Shown: positions 15,783 to 24,760, numbered from the stretch's first letter. The stretch: DNA of 33,221 nt from Planctomycetota bacterium (GCA_030614715.1 JAUWTM010000026.1:1-33221), one strand, 5' to 3'. Numbers and translations are program-made. The notes: generated by a model not told the origin, from the sequence alone.

Positions 15783-17630
15783 ATGACGATTAATAATCCA
15801 ATAGCACTGGCATTTGCAGCCGTAATACCGGTTATTATTGCCCTGTATCTCCTTCGTCTTAAGAGGAAAAAGAAGGTTATTTCATCCACCTTTTTCTGGA
15901 CCGAAATGGTGCAGGACCTCCAGGCAAACGTACCGTTCCAGAAACTCAGGTGGAATATTCTACTGCTTCTCCAGATCCTGATTGCAATTGCTGTGCTCCT
16001 TGCGATGGCTGACTTCGCGGTTAAAGCACAACTGAATGAAGGCCAGCTCACCATTTTCGTCATTGACACATCCGCCAGCATGTCGGCATCTCACGGGGGA
16101 ACGTCCAGGTTTTCCAGCGCGATAGGTGACCTGAAGGCGTACAGCCGAAGGCTTTCAGATCGCGAGCAGGTCATGATCATCGATGCGGGTGAATACGCCC
16201 GGGTGGCGCTCGAATTCACCGACCGCGTGATGGAGATCGAGCGGACTCTCGATAATTTGTACACGCAGGATACCAGGTCCGATTTATCAACAGCTTTCTC
16301 GCTGGCTGTAAGTAAGGCTGCCGAAGTAGACCAGCCGAAAATAGTCATTGTCAGCGACTTCACGGGAATCGACACTGGCATATTCACGGACTCGTCGGTT
16401 CCGATAACTTTTCTGCAGCCCGGCAGGGCAGGGCAGAACATTGCTATTACAGATTTCATGATCACCGGTCTGTCCGAATCCACTGAGAATCCCGGATTCC
16501 ACGCTTTCCTCGCTGCAAGAAATTTCACCGATCAGACGGTCCATTGTGACGTGGAATTTTATGTCGGTGACCTCCTGGTCGACGTCAGATCGATGGAGAT
16601 CGATCCGGGTTCGAGAACCGGGCGTGTCTACAGCGACATACCACTGGCAGAGGGAGTCGTACGAGTAGAACTCGACATCGAGGATGACCTGGATATTGAT
16701 AACGTCGCGTGGGGAATGCCCCCGACAGATGACAGCATGGACGTTCTGGTTGCAGGGGACAACCAGTTCCTTCTTCTGGCGCTCTCAGGTATCCCCGGAA
16801 TTCAACTTTATCGGATCAGCCAGGCGGAGTACGTCCCGGGCGCCGATTACGATCTGACATTTTTCACCGGATGGGCACCCGAAGTCCTGCCGTCGGGGAA
16901 TTACGTATTTTTCAACCCGCCACCACGCGATTACCTTCCGTGCGAGATCTCCGACACAGTCAGCAATCCGGTTGTGATCGACTGGGATGAAGGGCACCCG
17001 ATACTGAGATTCGTAAACCCGGGAAGCTTCAGAGTGTTTACAGCATCGACCATCGAACCGGTAGCGGGCGCTGTATCCCTGATCGAAGCTGACTCAACAC
17101 CCCTCATGGTGTACGGTGAGCGTAATTACCTGCGTTCGCTCGTATTTCCGTTTGAGCTGACAGGCTCCGATCTCATCATGGTCCCGACGTTCCCCATCCT
17201 GATGTACAACATCGTCAGTTTCTTCCGTACATACAGCGAATCAGGCTCGTCCGGGCTCAGGACCCAGGGGATAGAAGCTGTCAGGGTTGATGCCCTGGCT
17301 GAGAAGGTCAGGCTCACAGGTCCAGACGGGATCGAACTTGAATTTCCAATCGATTCAGGACATGCGTTTATCGATGTAAACAGGGCTGGCGTCTACACGA
17401 TGGAAGAGATTAGTGGTACTGACTCTGACCCGACTATGATAGTCGCGAATTTCTTTGATGAGGGTGAGAGCGACATCGCGATACATGAGGACGTATCGGA
17501 TGTAACCGGTGATGGCAACATTATGCGGTTTGAAATCGAGGGTGAGAAGCACCTCTGGAAATGGCTGTCGGTGCTTGCACTGTTTATCTTATGTGGCGAG
17601 TGGTATTTCTACCACCGGAAAGGATTTTGA
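15783..17630 (+). CDS. BatA-like membrane vWA domain protein
   Basis: Residues 1-80 match the BatA/aerotolerance N-terminal layout: a first membrane segment ending in LYLLRLKRKKK, then STFFW, PFQKLRWNILLLLQ and a second membrane segment. The vWA domain follows with an intact metal-site motif DTSAS at 95-99. A large extracytoplasmic beta-rich region comes next, and a final membrane helix (LSVLALFILCGEWYFYH) ends the protein. vWA domains bind protein partners through a metal ion. The stop is 9 bases before the ATG of the 972-residue vWA protein, so the two form a pair. No ribosome binding site is obvious. Confidence 0.88.
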   Translation: MTINNPIALAFAAVIPVIIALYLLRLKRKKKVISSTFFWTEMVQDLQANVPFQKLRWNILLLLQILIAIAVLLAMADFAVKAQLNEGQLTIFVIDTSASMSASHGGTSRFSSAIGDLKAYSRRLSDREQVMIIDAGEYARVALEFTDRVMEIERTLDNLYTQDTRSDLSTAFSLAVSKAAEVDQPKIVIVSDFTGIDTGIFTDSSVPITFLQPGRAGQNIAITDFMITGLSESTENPGFHAFLAARNFTDQTVHCDVEFYVGDLLVDVRSMEIDPGSRTGRVYSDIPLAEGVVRVELDIEDDLDIDNVAWGMPPTDDSMDVLVAGDNQFLLLALSGIPGIQLYRISQAEYVPGADYDLTFFTGWAPEVLPSGNYVFFNPPPRDYLPCEISDTVSNPVVIDWDEGHPILRFVNPGSFRVFTASTIEPVAGAVSLIEADSTPLMVYGERNYLRSLVFPFELTGSDLIMVPTFPILMYNIVSFFRTYSESGSSGLRTQGIEAVRVDALAEKVRLTGPDGIELEFPIDSGHAFIDVNRAGVYTMEEISGTDSDPTMIVANFFDEGESDIAIHEDVSDVTGDGNIMRFEIEGEKHLWKWLSVLALFILCGEWYFYHRKGF

Positions 17631-17639
17631 TTCGAGCTC

Positions 17640-20558
17640 ATGGATTTTGGAAATCCACAGGCATTATGGTTCTTCCTGATTGTACCGTTCTTCCTGGTAC
17701 TGCACTTCCGCAGTTTCAGTGACATGGGACGGTACCAGCGGGGTCTCAGCCTGTTTCTGAGGCTTGCACTGATCTGCGCGATCGTTCTCGCGCTTGCCGA
17801 CACACGCCTGATCCAGAGATCCGATGAGCTCGCGGTTTTCTTCCTGTGGGACGGGAGCAGGTCGATGGGGGAGGGGGCAGAGGATTCCATGCTGGAATAT
17901 ATTGAGGCTGCCACCGACACAATCGATCCTGAACGCGACAGCATCGGTATCATCGCTTTCGGTCGCGACGCACTCGTGGAAACCAGCCTGTCGAGTGAAG
18001 TCGAGACCATGTTGAGCATAGAATCTGACGTGGAACCTGACTTTACCAACCTTTCCGGTGCTCTCAGCCTCGCACTCGCAAGCCTTCCCTCCGACACTGG
18101 TGCACGAATAGTTCTACTAACCGATGGTAATGAGAATTTAGGTGACGCTATAACGTCTGCAAGAATTGCCGCCAACAGGGGGATTGAAATCGATGCCATC
18201 CCGTTCGGGGAACCGAGCCTTGGAGAGGTTGCAGCCGACGGACTCATCATCCCGAGGCATGTCGAAGAGGGTGAGATGTATGACGTGAGGGCTGTAATTG
18301 AATCCCAGGCGGAAACCGACGCGATAGTCGAGGTTTACGAAAATGACGAGCCTATAGGCTCGCAGCAGGTACATCTCATCCCCGGAAAAAACGTGTTCAC
18401 GTTCCAGAGGCAGCATCCGCAGGGCGGATTTTACGAGTATCGTGTTGTGGTCCTCGCCGAAGGAGATACACAAGGGGAAAACAACAGCGTTACTGATTAC
18501 ACGATTGTCGAGGGACAGCCGCGTGTGGCATATATTTCGGGTGATCCCAACGAGGATCCCTTCATGGTGCAGGCATTGCAGGAGGAGGGGATACAGGCCG
18601 AATTCCGCGATATCTCAGGCCTTCCGACAAGTCTCATTGCGCTGGCGCCGTACGATGTAGTCTTCTTCAGCGATGTAGGCGCGGAGCTTCTCATGCCCGA
18701 CACGATGAGAGCGTACCAGTCATTCGTGCGCGACCTCGGCGGCGGCTTCGCGATGGTAGGTGGTGAGAATTCATTCGGACCGGGAGGCTACTACCGTACG
18801 ATCATCGAGGAAGTTCTTCCTGTAAGTCTCGATCTGACAAAGAAGGAGTACATGCCGTCGATTGGCATCGTCCTCGTTGTCGACAAATCAGGAAGCATGG
18901 CGATGGTTGACAGCGGTTCAGCAAAGATAGAGATAGCAAAGTACGCATGTGAACTGGTTGTGGAACTCCTCGACCAGACCGACCAGGTCGGCGTTGTGTC
19001 GTTTGATTTTGCGGGTCAGTGGGTTGTTCCCCTGCAGGAGCTTACCGATAAGCGAGATATACTCGCCATGATCGGCACGATGAGGGCAGGGGGAGGAACA
19101 TCCGTCTATGCCGGTATGGAAGCGGCATACGAGGCATTACGATATTCCGACACCAGAATCCGTCATATGATAGTCCTTTCTGACGGTATCACTGCCCCGG
19201 CTGATTTTGAAGGTCTCGTGAACCGCATGAACAACGCGGACATCACTTTGACAACCGTCTCTATCGGTTCCGATGCTAACGTCCAGCTGATGGAGGATAT
19301 CGCTGACGAGGGTGGGGGGAATCATTACTTTACGAACAGCATCCAGGCTGTGCCCCGTATTTTCACCAAGGAAACGTTCCTCATGTCCAACAGGGCGCTT
19401 GTGGAAGAGCCTTTCTATCCAATACCAAACATGCCATCAACAATCACGGACGGTGTCAACTGGGATTCGGCACCTCCGCTGCTTGGCTACGTTTCGACTG
19501 AAATAAAACCCCGCGCGATTGAAGCCCTGACAACACACAAGGTCGACCCGCTGCTCGCTTACTGGCAGTACGGGCTGGGACGGTCACTCGCTTTCACATC
19601 GGATGCAAAAGCTCACTGGGCAGCGGGATGGATATCGTGGCCGGGATACGATCAATTGTGGACCCAGACAGTCAGGTGGCTCGTGGGCGGCGAGATGGCT
19701 GGAAATCTCGTCCCCAACGTCTATTTCCGTGGAGGAAAGGCATATATTTCGGTTGACGCCATCGATGTTCACGGAGAAATGATCACTGATGCGAACATCA
19801 GGGCGAACGTGGTGCTTCCTGACACCGACTTAGTTGAGCTCAACCTTTTCCAGGTCGCTCCCGGACGGTATGAAGCGTCGATGGACTCTACCGACATCGG
19901 TTCGTACCAGGTCAATGTCTTCCAGGAGGACAGTGAAGGGGAGGTAATAGACCAGGTCAGGTCCGGATTCTCGGTCAGCTACCCGCCTGAGTATGAAGCC
20001 AGCGGTCCGAATTTATTCCTTCTGTCGCAGTTATGCGATATTACGGGAGGAACCCTCGCTGCGTCGCCTGCCGAGGTGTTCCGTCACACAAACCAGCCAA
20101 TCGCACGGTTTTTCGAGCTCTGGTACTACCTTCTGATGGCCGCAATCATCCTGTTACCGCTCGATATCGCGGTCAGACGGCTCAGCCTGACCGGTGAATC
20201 TGTGGCGTTCGTGAGGGATAAGGTGGTTAATTCGGTAAGAAACGCTATTCTCCTTAGAAAATTTGACCGTGAGAGCCCGACTCACATCGATGCGCTCAAA
20301 AAAATCAAACAACAGTACCGTCTCAGCGCAGATACGGAACCTCAGGACGAACAGGAGCTTGAACTGGAGGAACGGATCCAGAAAATTCTGGCACAGGGAA
20401 AACCCACGTCAACTGTTGAGCCGAAACCTCCCGGTACGCCAAAACGTACTCGCAGGATACGCAAGCCTCAGGAACCGGACGACCCGGGGTCGCTCGGACG
20501 GCTTCTCGATGCGAAGAAACGATTGTGGGAAGACGACGACAAGGACGAACCGTCTTAG
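17640..20558 (+). CDS. Large membrane protein with two vWA domains and a GATase-like domain
   Basis: The 972-residue protein starts with two membrane segments (9-24, 38-55). The first vWA domain has DGSRS at 71-75. A domain at about 295-395 looks like a class I glutamine amidotransferase fold but has no Cys at the nucleophile position (VGGENSFG). The second vWA domain has DKSGS at 415-419. A beta-rich region is followed by a membrane helix (827-845) and a charged cytoplasmic tail of about 120 residues rich in Lys, Arg, Glu and Pro. Both vWA metal sites look intact. This arrangement occurs in proteins found near BatA-like genes. It is the last gene of the cluster and has no visible terminator. 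Confidence 0.88.
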   Translation: MDFGNPQALWFFLIVPFFLVLHFRSFSDMGRYQRGLSLFLRLALICAIVLALADTRLIQRSDELAVFFLWDGSRSMGEGAEDSMLEYIEAATDTIDPERDSIGIIAFGRDALVETSLSSEVETMLSIESDVEPDFTNLSGALSLALASLPSDTGARIVLLTDGNENLGDAITSARIAANRGIEIDAIPFGEPSLGEVAADGLIIPRHVEEGEMYDVRAVIESQAETDAIVEVYENDEPIGSQQVHLIPGKNVFTFQRQHPQGGFYEYRVVVLAEGDTQGENNSVTDYTIVEGQPRVAYISGDPNEDPFMVQALQEEGIQAEFRDISGLPTSLIALAPYDVVFFSDVGAELLMPDTMRAYQSFVRDLGGGFAMVGGENSFGPGGYYRTIIEEVLPVSLDLTKKEYMPSIGIVLVVDKSGSMAMVDSGSAKIEIAKYACELVVELLDQTDQVGVVSFDFAGQWVVPLQELTDKRDILAMIGTMRAGGGTSVYAGMEAAYEALRYSDTRIRHMIVLSDGITAPADFEGLVNRMNNADITLTTVSIGSDANVQLMEDIADEGGGNHYFTNSIQAVPRIFTKETFLMSNRALVEEPFYPIPNMPSTITDGVNWDSAPPLLGYVSTEIKPRAIEALTTHKVDPLLAYWQYGLGRSLAFTSDAKAHWAAGWISWPGYDQLWTQTVRWLVGGEMAGNLVPNVYFRGGKAYISVDAIDVHGEMITDANIRANVVLPDTDLVELNLFQVAPGRYEASMDSTDIGSYQVNVFQEDSEGEVIDQVRSGFSVSYPPEYEASGPNLFLLSQLCDITGGTLAASPAEVFRHTNQPIARFFELWYYLLMAAIILLPLDIAVRRLSLTGESVAFVRDKVVNSVRNAILLRKFDRESPTHIDALKKIKQQYRLSADTEPQDEQELELEERIQKILAQGKPTSTVEPKPPGTPKRTRRIRKPQEPDDPGSLGRLLDAKKRLWEDDDKDEPS

Positions 20559-20561
20559 GCT

Positions 20562-20675
20562 CTATTTGTTCCGTGATTTAGCTCTTGTTAGGATGTGCTC
20601 TGTAAACACGATCCCGAAGAATATTATCAGGGACCAGTGAAGCCAGTCAGGCATGTCATTTAACCATTCGGGCAT
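20562..20675 (-). CDS. Possible 37-residue single-pass membrane micro-protein
   Basis: Reading the minus strand from the ATG at 20675 gives 37 residues. An N-terminal near-duplication (MPEWLND then MPDWLHW) is followed by a hydrophobic helix (SLIIFFGIVF) and a basic tail (RAKSRNK). That is a plausible inside-positive membrane micro-protein. A very good promoter lies immediately upstream, placing the transcript start only about 4 bases before the ATG, so translation would be almost leaderless. A second ATG at 20654 is possible. No ribosome binding site is visible. The stop is 3 bases from the end of the convergent vWA gene. I know no family for it, and a small RNA is an alternative reading. 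Confidence 0.45.
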   Translation of the reverse strand: MPEWLNDMPDWLHWSLIIFFGIVFTEHILTRAKSRNK

Positions 20676-20685
20676 TGTAGTCCGA

Positions 20686-20714
20686 ATGATATTTAATACG
20701 ATCTAAAGTGTCAA
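20686..20714 (-). promoter_or_regulatory. Strong predicted promoter, minus strand
   Basis: A perfect -35 TTGACA (20709-20714) is separated by 17 bases from TATCAT (20686-20691). Transcription would begin near 20679, reading leftward into the 37-codon frame and then antisense to the end of the large vWA gene. Confidence 0.6.
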
Positions 20715-20874
20715 TACCTCGATATTTTGCGCATACGGTATTTTCAAGCAGGGAGGAGATGATTCAGGCTCAATTCGGGAATTTACTACATAATACTTAT
20801 TATGCGACGTTATATTCCGTACATGATTACGCTCCGGACTGGGCCTGGCGAACTAATTGATGCGGTATTTCCTG

Positions 20875-20903
20875 TTGACCTGAATGGTTTCTTTATATAG
20901 AAT
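20875..20903 (+). promoter_or_regulatory. Strong predicted promoter of the His-rich/TIR genes
   Basis: TTGACC (20875-20880) and TAGAAT (20898-20903) are 17 bases apart. The transcript would begin near 20910, with AAGGAGG (20925-20931) and the ATG at 20936 following. Confidence 0.65.
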
Positions 20904-20935
20904 CGTAATTACACTGTACTTAACAAGGAGGCCAG

Positions 20936-21124
20936 ATGGATAAACACGAGCACGAACATGGTCATCATCACAAAAAGTTCAAAAAAATAATGCTGCTCAA
21001 GATAGCTCGCGATCTTGTCATGCGATGCTATCCTGCTGACGAAATGCTTACATACGACCAGGTGAAGGAAGCTGCCGAACGTATTCACGAAATTAAAAAG
21101 ATACTAAAGGATGGGAAAGATTAG
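20936..21124 (+). CDS. Small His-rich helical protein
   Basis: This 62-residue protein begins with a His-rich cluster (HEHEHGHHHKK), which could bind metal. The rest looks like two or three short helices, with a basic KKFKK patch and a C-terminal amphipathic helix rich in Glu, Ile and Lys. I recognise no family. It has a near-consensus promoter and a perfect AAGGAGG ribosome binding site 4 bases before the ATG, so it is likely well expressed. The TIR protein gene starts 70 bases downstream on the same strand without an obvious terminator between, so the two may be co-transcribed. Confidence 0.7.
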   Translation: MDKHEHEHGHHHKKFKKIMLLKIARDLVMRCYPADEMLTYDQVKEAAERIHEIKKILKDGKD

Positions 21125-21194
21125 TTGAGTAAAGTTTTCTGTATTAAGGTGAAGCACTGGGATATCTGGTTATGAGGGACGCAGGAGAATCTGG

Positions 21195-22052
21195 ATGAAA
21201 GATTATTTGATCATCTGTAATATCGAGGAAGACCAGGCTTTCGCAGACAGGCTCAGGAAAGACCTGAAAGCAGCGGGACTGTCGGTTTTTTACGATGCAA
21301 GCAAGGCAGTTGGAACAGACAGCAAGTACACGATCGGTATCTCGCAGGCGATAAAATCCGCCACAAGTTTCCTTTTCATCTGCAGCCAGGCTTCTGTACG
21401 GTCAAATCTCGTCAGGGCCGAGATCCTGGCCGCCCAGCGTGCGGAAGTCCCGATCTACCTTATCGCTATAGATAAGTTCGGCATAAATGTCGATACAAAG
21501 TCGACACCGATAGCAGAAAGGCTGGACTTCACAAATAACTACGAGGAAGCCCTTGGTAACCTTGTTAACGCCCTCGTAGGTCCACCCCCGTCCGCAAAGT
21601 TCGACATCACCGATCCTTCCAGTGAAGGAACGTACATTTTCCTCAGCTACTGCGCTGAAGACACGCCCTTCATGACTGAGGTCAAGGAATACCTTAACCG
21701 GAAAGGTTACCCGTACTGGGAATACCAGGAGAGCTCCAGGGATTATCACACCAACCTGAACATGGAGCTCGAGGACGTAATGCGTGGTGCCAAGCTCACG
21801 CTTGCGATTCTTTCACCCGACTGGAAGAAGTCCGAATGGACCATGAAAGAGCTTGCGTTCTCGAAGGAGATCGGCACACCGGTACTGTTACTGAGGTTCA
21901 AGGACATGGGTCCGACGCTTGCGGTCTCAGGAATTCCGTACATTGACTTTGTGGACGACAGGGAAAAGGGCTACGCGTCTCTTGATAAGGAACTGAAAAT
22001 CAAGGGATTCGTGGAAAAGGAAGGGGGCTCACCTCGCAGGATGTCTCAATAA
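21195..22052 (+). CDS. Protein with two TIR-like domains
   Basis: Two TIR-type domains lie in tandem in 285 residues. Domain 1 (about 3-128) has FADRLRKDLKAAGLSVFYD and then RAEILAA, with E76 at the position of the catalytic Glu. Domain 2 (about 146-265) begins YIFLSYCAED, has FMTEVKEYLNRKGYPYWE, and ends its third helix in SEWTMKELAF, with E219 at the catalytic position. Bacterial TIR domains often cleave NAD+ or make cyclic ADP-ribose signals in antiphage defence; others only mediate protein contacts. Domain 1 lacks the usual SY start (it reads ICNIEED), so it may be the more divergent of the two. AGGAG lies 8 bases before the ATG. Confidence 0.85.
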   Translation: MKDYLIICNIEEDQAFADRLRKDLKAAGLSVFYDASKAVGTDSKYTIGISQAIKSATSFLFICSQASVRSNLVRAEILAAQRAEVPIYLIAIDKFGINVDTKSTPIAERLDFTNNYEEALGNLVNALVGPPPSAKFDITDPSSEGTYIFLSYCAEDTPFMTEVKEYLNRKGYPYWEYQESSRDYHTNLNMELEDVMRGAKLTLAILSPDWKKSEWTMKELAFSKEIGTPVLLLRFKDMGPTLAVSGIPYIDFVDDREKGYASLDKELKIKGFVEKEGGSPRRMSQ

Positions 22053-22219
22053 TCCCCCTGGTATTTGATGATTCTGTCAACCCTCCCCTGCCGGGCACGC
22101 AGGAACATCGCTGACATTAACCACTTTAGCTTTTTAACACTCTTGCGCGAGGCATCGCCTTGTGACACAATCAAATCAGCAGCATGTTTTTAATTTGGTG
22201 ATCCGTAAAGCTGATAATT

Positions 22220-22996
22220 ATGGACTCAACCTCTCACGCAATCGATATCAAGGGCTTCAGTAAACGCTACAATAACAAGTACGCCGTAAAGGACCTCGAT
22301 CTTACAATCAGGCGCGGGACATTCTTCGGATTCGTCGGGCCCAACGGAGCAGGCAAGTCCACCACGATCAACGCAATGGTCGGGCTGCTCAAGCCGTCGG
22401 GCGGGACAATCTGCATCATGGGTCACGACATCGCAGGCGACTCACTCAAGGCCAAGGCGAATACCGGTTTCATGCCCGAGGAGGTAGTACTCTACGAGCG
22501 CATGACAACCCGGGAGTACCTGGATTTTATCGGTCATATGTACCAGCTTCCGGAGGTGAAAATCAAAAACCGCAGTACCGAGTTAATTGAGATGCTTGAC
22601 CTTGACGCGTCGCAGTACATGGGCACGTTCTCCCTCGGAATGAAGAAGAAAGCCGCTCTCGCTGCGGCGTTGATTCACAAACCACCGTTAATCATACTCG
22701 ATGAACCGTTCAGCGCGATCGACGCGACAACCGGCAGCCGAATCCGTGCCGCGTTGAACCAGATGGTTGCCGAGGGCCACACGGTCTTTTTCACGTCTCA
22801 CGTACTGGAGACCGTTGAACGCGTAAGCAGTGAGATCGGAATTATCCACAATGGAAAATTGCTGTCGGTTGGATCCCTTGAGCATGTGCAGAAAGACGCG
22901 GGATGCGGTAAGGGGACACCTCTTGAGGACGTGTTCCTCGTTCTGGTCGGTGCCAAGTCTGTGGAGGAAGTCGATTGCCGGGACTCGGATACCTGA
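22220..22996 (+). CDS. ABC transporter ATP-binding protein (ABC-2 exporter type)
   Basis: The 258-residue protein has Walker A GPNGAGKST (40-48), Walker B LIILDEP (157-163) and a switch His at 194. The signature is FSLGM (137-141) instead of the usual LSGGQ-like form; related exporters often carry LSxGM here. The Q-loop region reads FMPEE, as in many ABC-2-type ATPases. The C-terminal LEDVFLVLVG is also typical of this group. Its last 22 bases overlap the start of the permease gene, so the two proteins are made together and form one transporter. The substrate is unknown. The ribosome binding site is weak. Confidence 0.92.
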   Translation: MDSTSHAIDIKGFSKRYNNKYAVKDLDLTIRRGTFFGFVGPNGAGKSTTINAMVGLLKPSGGTICIMGHDIAGDSLKAKANTGFMPEEVVLYERMTTREYLDFIGHMYQLPEVKIKNRSTELIEMLDLDASQYMGTFSLGMKKKAALAAALIHKPPLIILDEPFSAIDATTGSRIRAALNQMVAEGHTVFFTSHVLETVERVSSEIGIIHNGKLLSVGSLEHVQKDAGCGKGTPLEDVFLVLVGAKSVEEVDCRDSDT

Positions 22997-24690
22997 TACG
23001 CACGAAGGTCCTGCTGACGTGGCGCATGTACATGCGTCACTCTCTCGCATCGGTCGAGACCATCCTCGGTATGCTTGTCGTGGCATCCTGGACCGGATTC
23101 GTCTGGTGGCTTTTCAGGCATGCTGCGTATCTCGGTTTTCGAAACGATTTCTTACCACCCGAACTTCTTTTCACGGACATCCGCTCGGTAGTACTGGTCT
23201 TCTGGCTCGTAACGTCTATTCTCGGTTACCGCCTGAATGAAGGATACGACCTGAACAGGTTCAGGGTGTATCCCCTGCCCCTGAGGTCTATTTTCTGGGC
23301 GAACCAGATCGGTTCCATGCTCGATATCAGCATCCTTCCGGCACTAGCAGCCTGCCTCGCGCCTTTTGTATATGCCGGACCGACGTTCCCGCAGTTCCTC
23401 GCCGGATTAGTATTAATACTGTTCTACATTTTCTTCCTCGTACTCGCCAGCCAGACACTCGCAATCTTACTGTACGTCCTGCTCCCGAGGTTGAGCACAG
23501 TGAGGATAGGCGTATTTATTGTGGTCATGGTGCTGCTCTGGTCGATACTGCTTGCACTCGGGAATTTCAGGCACCCGGAATCGTGGTTTAACTGGTTTAT
23601 CTTCTTCCGACCAGAGGGAATCGAAGTTTTCAGGCCGTATCCCAACGGAGCTGTCGGGATAGCCCTGGGTGCGATACTTGAGAACGACTGGAAATCATTA
23701 CTGGTGACGTACAACGATCAGGATGAAAGGTCGTTCCCGCTGCTGACATTCTTCACATGGTCCGGAGTGCTGTTGATTCTGAATTACCTGCTCCATGCAC
23801 TCTGGCTGGATTCCGACGTCAAGCATAGGGTAGCCACGTCGAGAGTGCGTGAGGGAGAGTTTGGTCCTGCGATGCTCAAATGGCTGAGCAGGCTCCTTGT
23901 GCCGATCGTCGGACACACTGCTTTCGAGCTTTACAGGAAGGATATGCTCGAATACGCGCTCAGAAGTCCGTTCTTTCTGATCTACAAGATATTTCCGGGT
24001 TCCATCGCACCGATCATTATCGTGTTCGCGATGAAGTGGAATCTCGATCCTGAATCGGGACTGTTAGTGTCTCCTGTGGCCAGGGAGGCTGCATTGATAA
24101 CGATGATCGCGGTGTTACTTTTCATAGTTATCGGACAGGCTAACCTTTTTGCGGGAAATCTATTCGGATTTGAGGATCAGAACATCCGTGGACTGATGTC
24201 ATACCCTACCCCGAGGAAGTATTTCCTCATGGGCAAGAATCTTTTCTTCGCGGGACTGTTTTTCTTCGATTCACTTATCGTGGCTGCGCTCGCACTTGTG
24301 TTTTTTCCGTCGGCATTCACATTCTTTGCGGTTTTCAGCCTGCTTTTAACAATGTTCCTGTTGATCCTGGCTGCTGGAAATTTCACGTCATCTATCTGGC
24401 CGTACTGGATGCCACTCGATAAACCATCGTTTACACTTCGCACCACGCTCATCCTTTCCCTTGTCAATATGGGAGTAGTACTCGCTTTATCGATAGCGTT
24501 CGTGCCTGCTGGCGCGATTGTAGTACTGCCGGCGCTTTTCGGACTCCACTGGCTTTCATACATCCTGATGCCGGTCGCGATTGCATACGGTGTCCTGATT
24601 CACCGACTTACCATGGGACCAGCCGTAAGCCTGTTCGAAAATAATGAATTTCTGATCCTTCGACGTATCGCCGACCGCGAGGAGCTGTAA
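22975..24690 (+). CDS. ABC-2-type transporter permease
   Basis: This 571-residue protein has roughly 11-12 hydrophobic segments spread through its length, with longer hydrophilic loops around residues 195-245 and 280-330. It fits the permease of a two-gene ABC exporter. The start is a TTG inside the ATPase gene, with GGAGG 7 bases upstream, which supports this choice and implies translational coupling. The N terminus is cytoplasmic and basic. No recognisable substrate-specific motif is seen. The stop is followed by a poly-A stretch that is the tail of a terminator on the opposite strand. Confidence 0.85.
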   Translation: MPGLGYLIRTKVLLTWRMYMRHSLASVETILGMLVVASWTGFVWWLFRHAAYLGFRNDFLPPELLFTDIRSVVLVFWLVTSILGYRLNEGYDLNRFRVYPLPLRSIFWANQIGSMLDISILPALAACLAPFVYAGPTFPQFLAGLVLILFYIFFLVLASQTLAILLYVLLPRLSTVRIGVFIVVMVLLWSILLALGNFRHPESWFNWFIFFRPEGIEVFRPYPNGAVGIALGAILENDWKSLLVTYNDQDERSFPLLTFFTWSGVLLILNYLLHALWLDSDVKHRVATSRVREGEFGPAMLKWLSRLLVPIVGHTAFELYRKDMLEYALRSPFFLIYKIFPGSIAPIIIVFAMKWNLDPESGLLVSPVAREAALITMIAVLLFIVIGQANLFAGNLFGFEDQNIRGLMSYPTPRKYFLMGKNLFFAGLFFFDSLIVAALALVFFPSAFTFFAVFSLLLTMFLLILAAGNFTSSIWPYWMPLDKPSFTLRTTLILSLVNMGVVLALSIAFVPAGAIVVLPALFGLHWLSYILMPVAIAYGVLIHRLTMGPAVSLFENNEFLILRRIADREEL

Positions 24691-24712
24691 AAAAAACAGG
24701 CAGCGATGCCTG
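24689..24712 (-). terminator. Intrinsic terminator of the minus-strand lipoprotein gene
   Basis: Reading the minus strand, CAGGCA-TCGC-TGCCTG (24712-24697) runs directly into eight T residues (24696-24689). It sits about 48 bases beyond the stop of the lipoprotein gene and abuts the stop of the ABC permease gene on the other strand. Confidence 0.8.
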
Positions 24713-24760
24713 CTCGTTAACTCCAATCCGTTTTTTTTTATCGATTTGTACGATCCTGAA

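Larger units (their letters stand above)
20559..20935. other. Intergenic region with two outward-facing promoters
   Basis: This 377-base AT-richer gap holds a minus-strand promoter (20686-20714) serving a 37-codon frame on the left, and a plus-strand promoter (20875-20903) serving the His-rich gene on the right. The stretch 20715-20874 between them holds nothing I can support; a 33-codon frame at 20759-20860 is discussed under rejected items. Confidence 0.6.

Noticed and set aside
17609-18250. 213-codon open frame on the minus strand
   Set aside because: It is opposite the first vWA domain of the 972-residue protein and is Ser/Arg-rich without family features.
20759-20860. 33-codon frame preceded by GGGAGG on the plus strand
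   Set aside because: The ribosome binding site is only 2 bases from the ATG, no promoter is evident and the composition is unremarkable, so I do not call it a gene.
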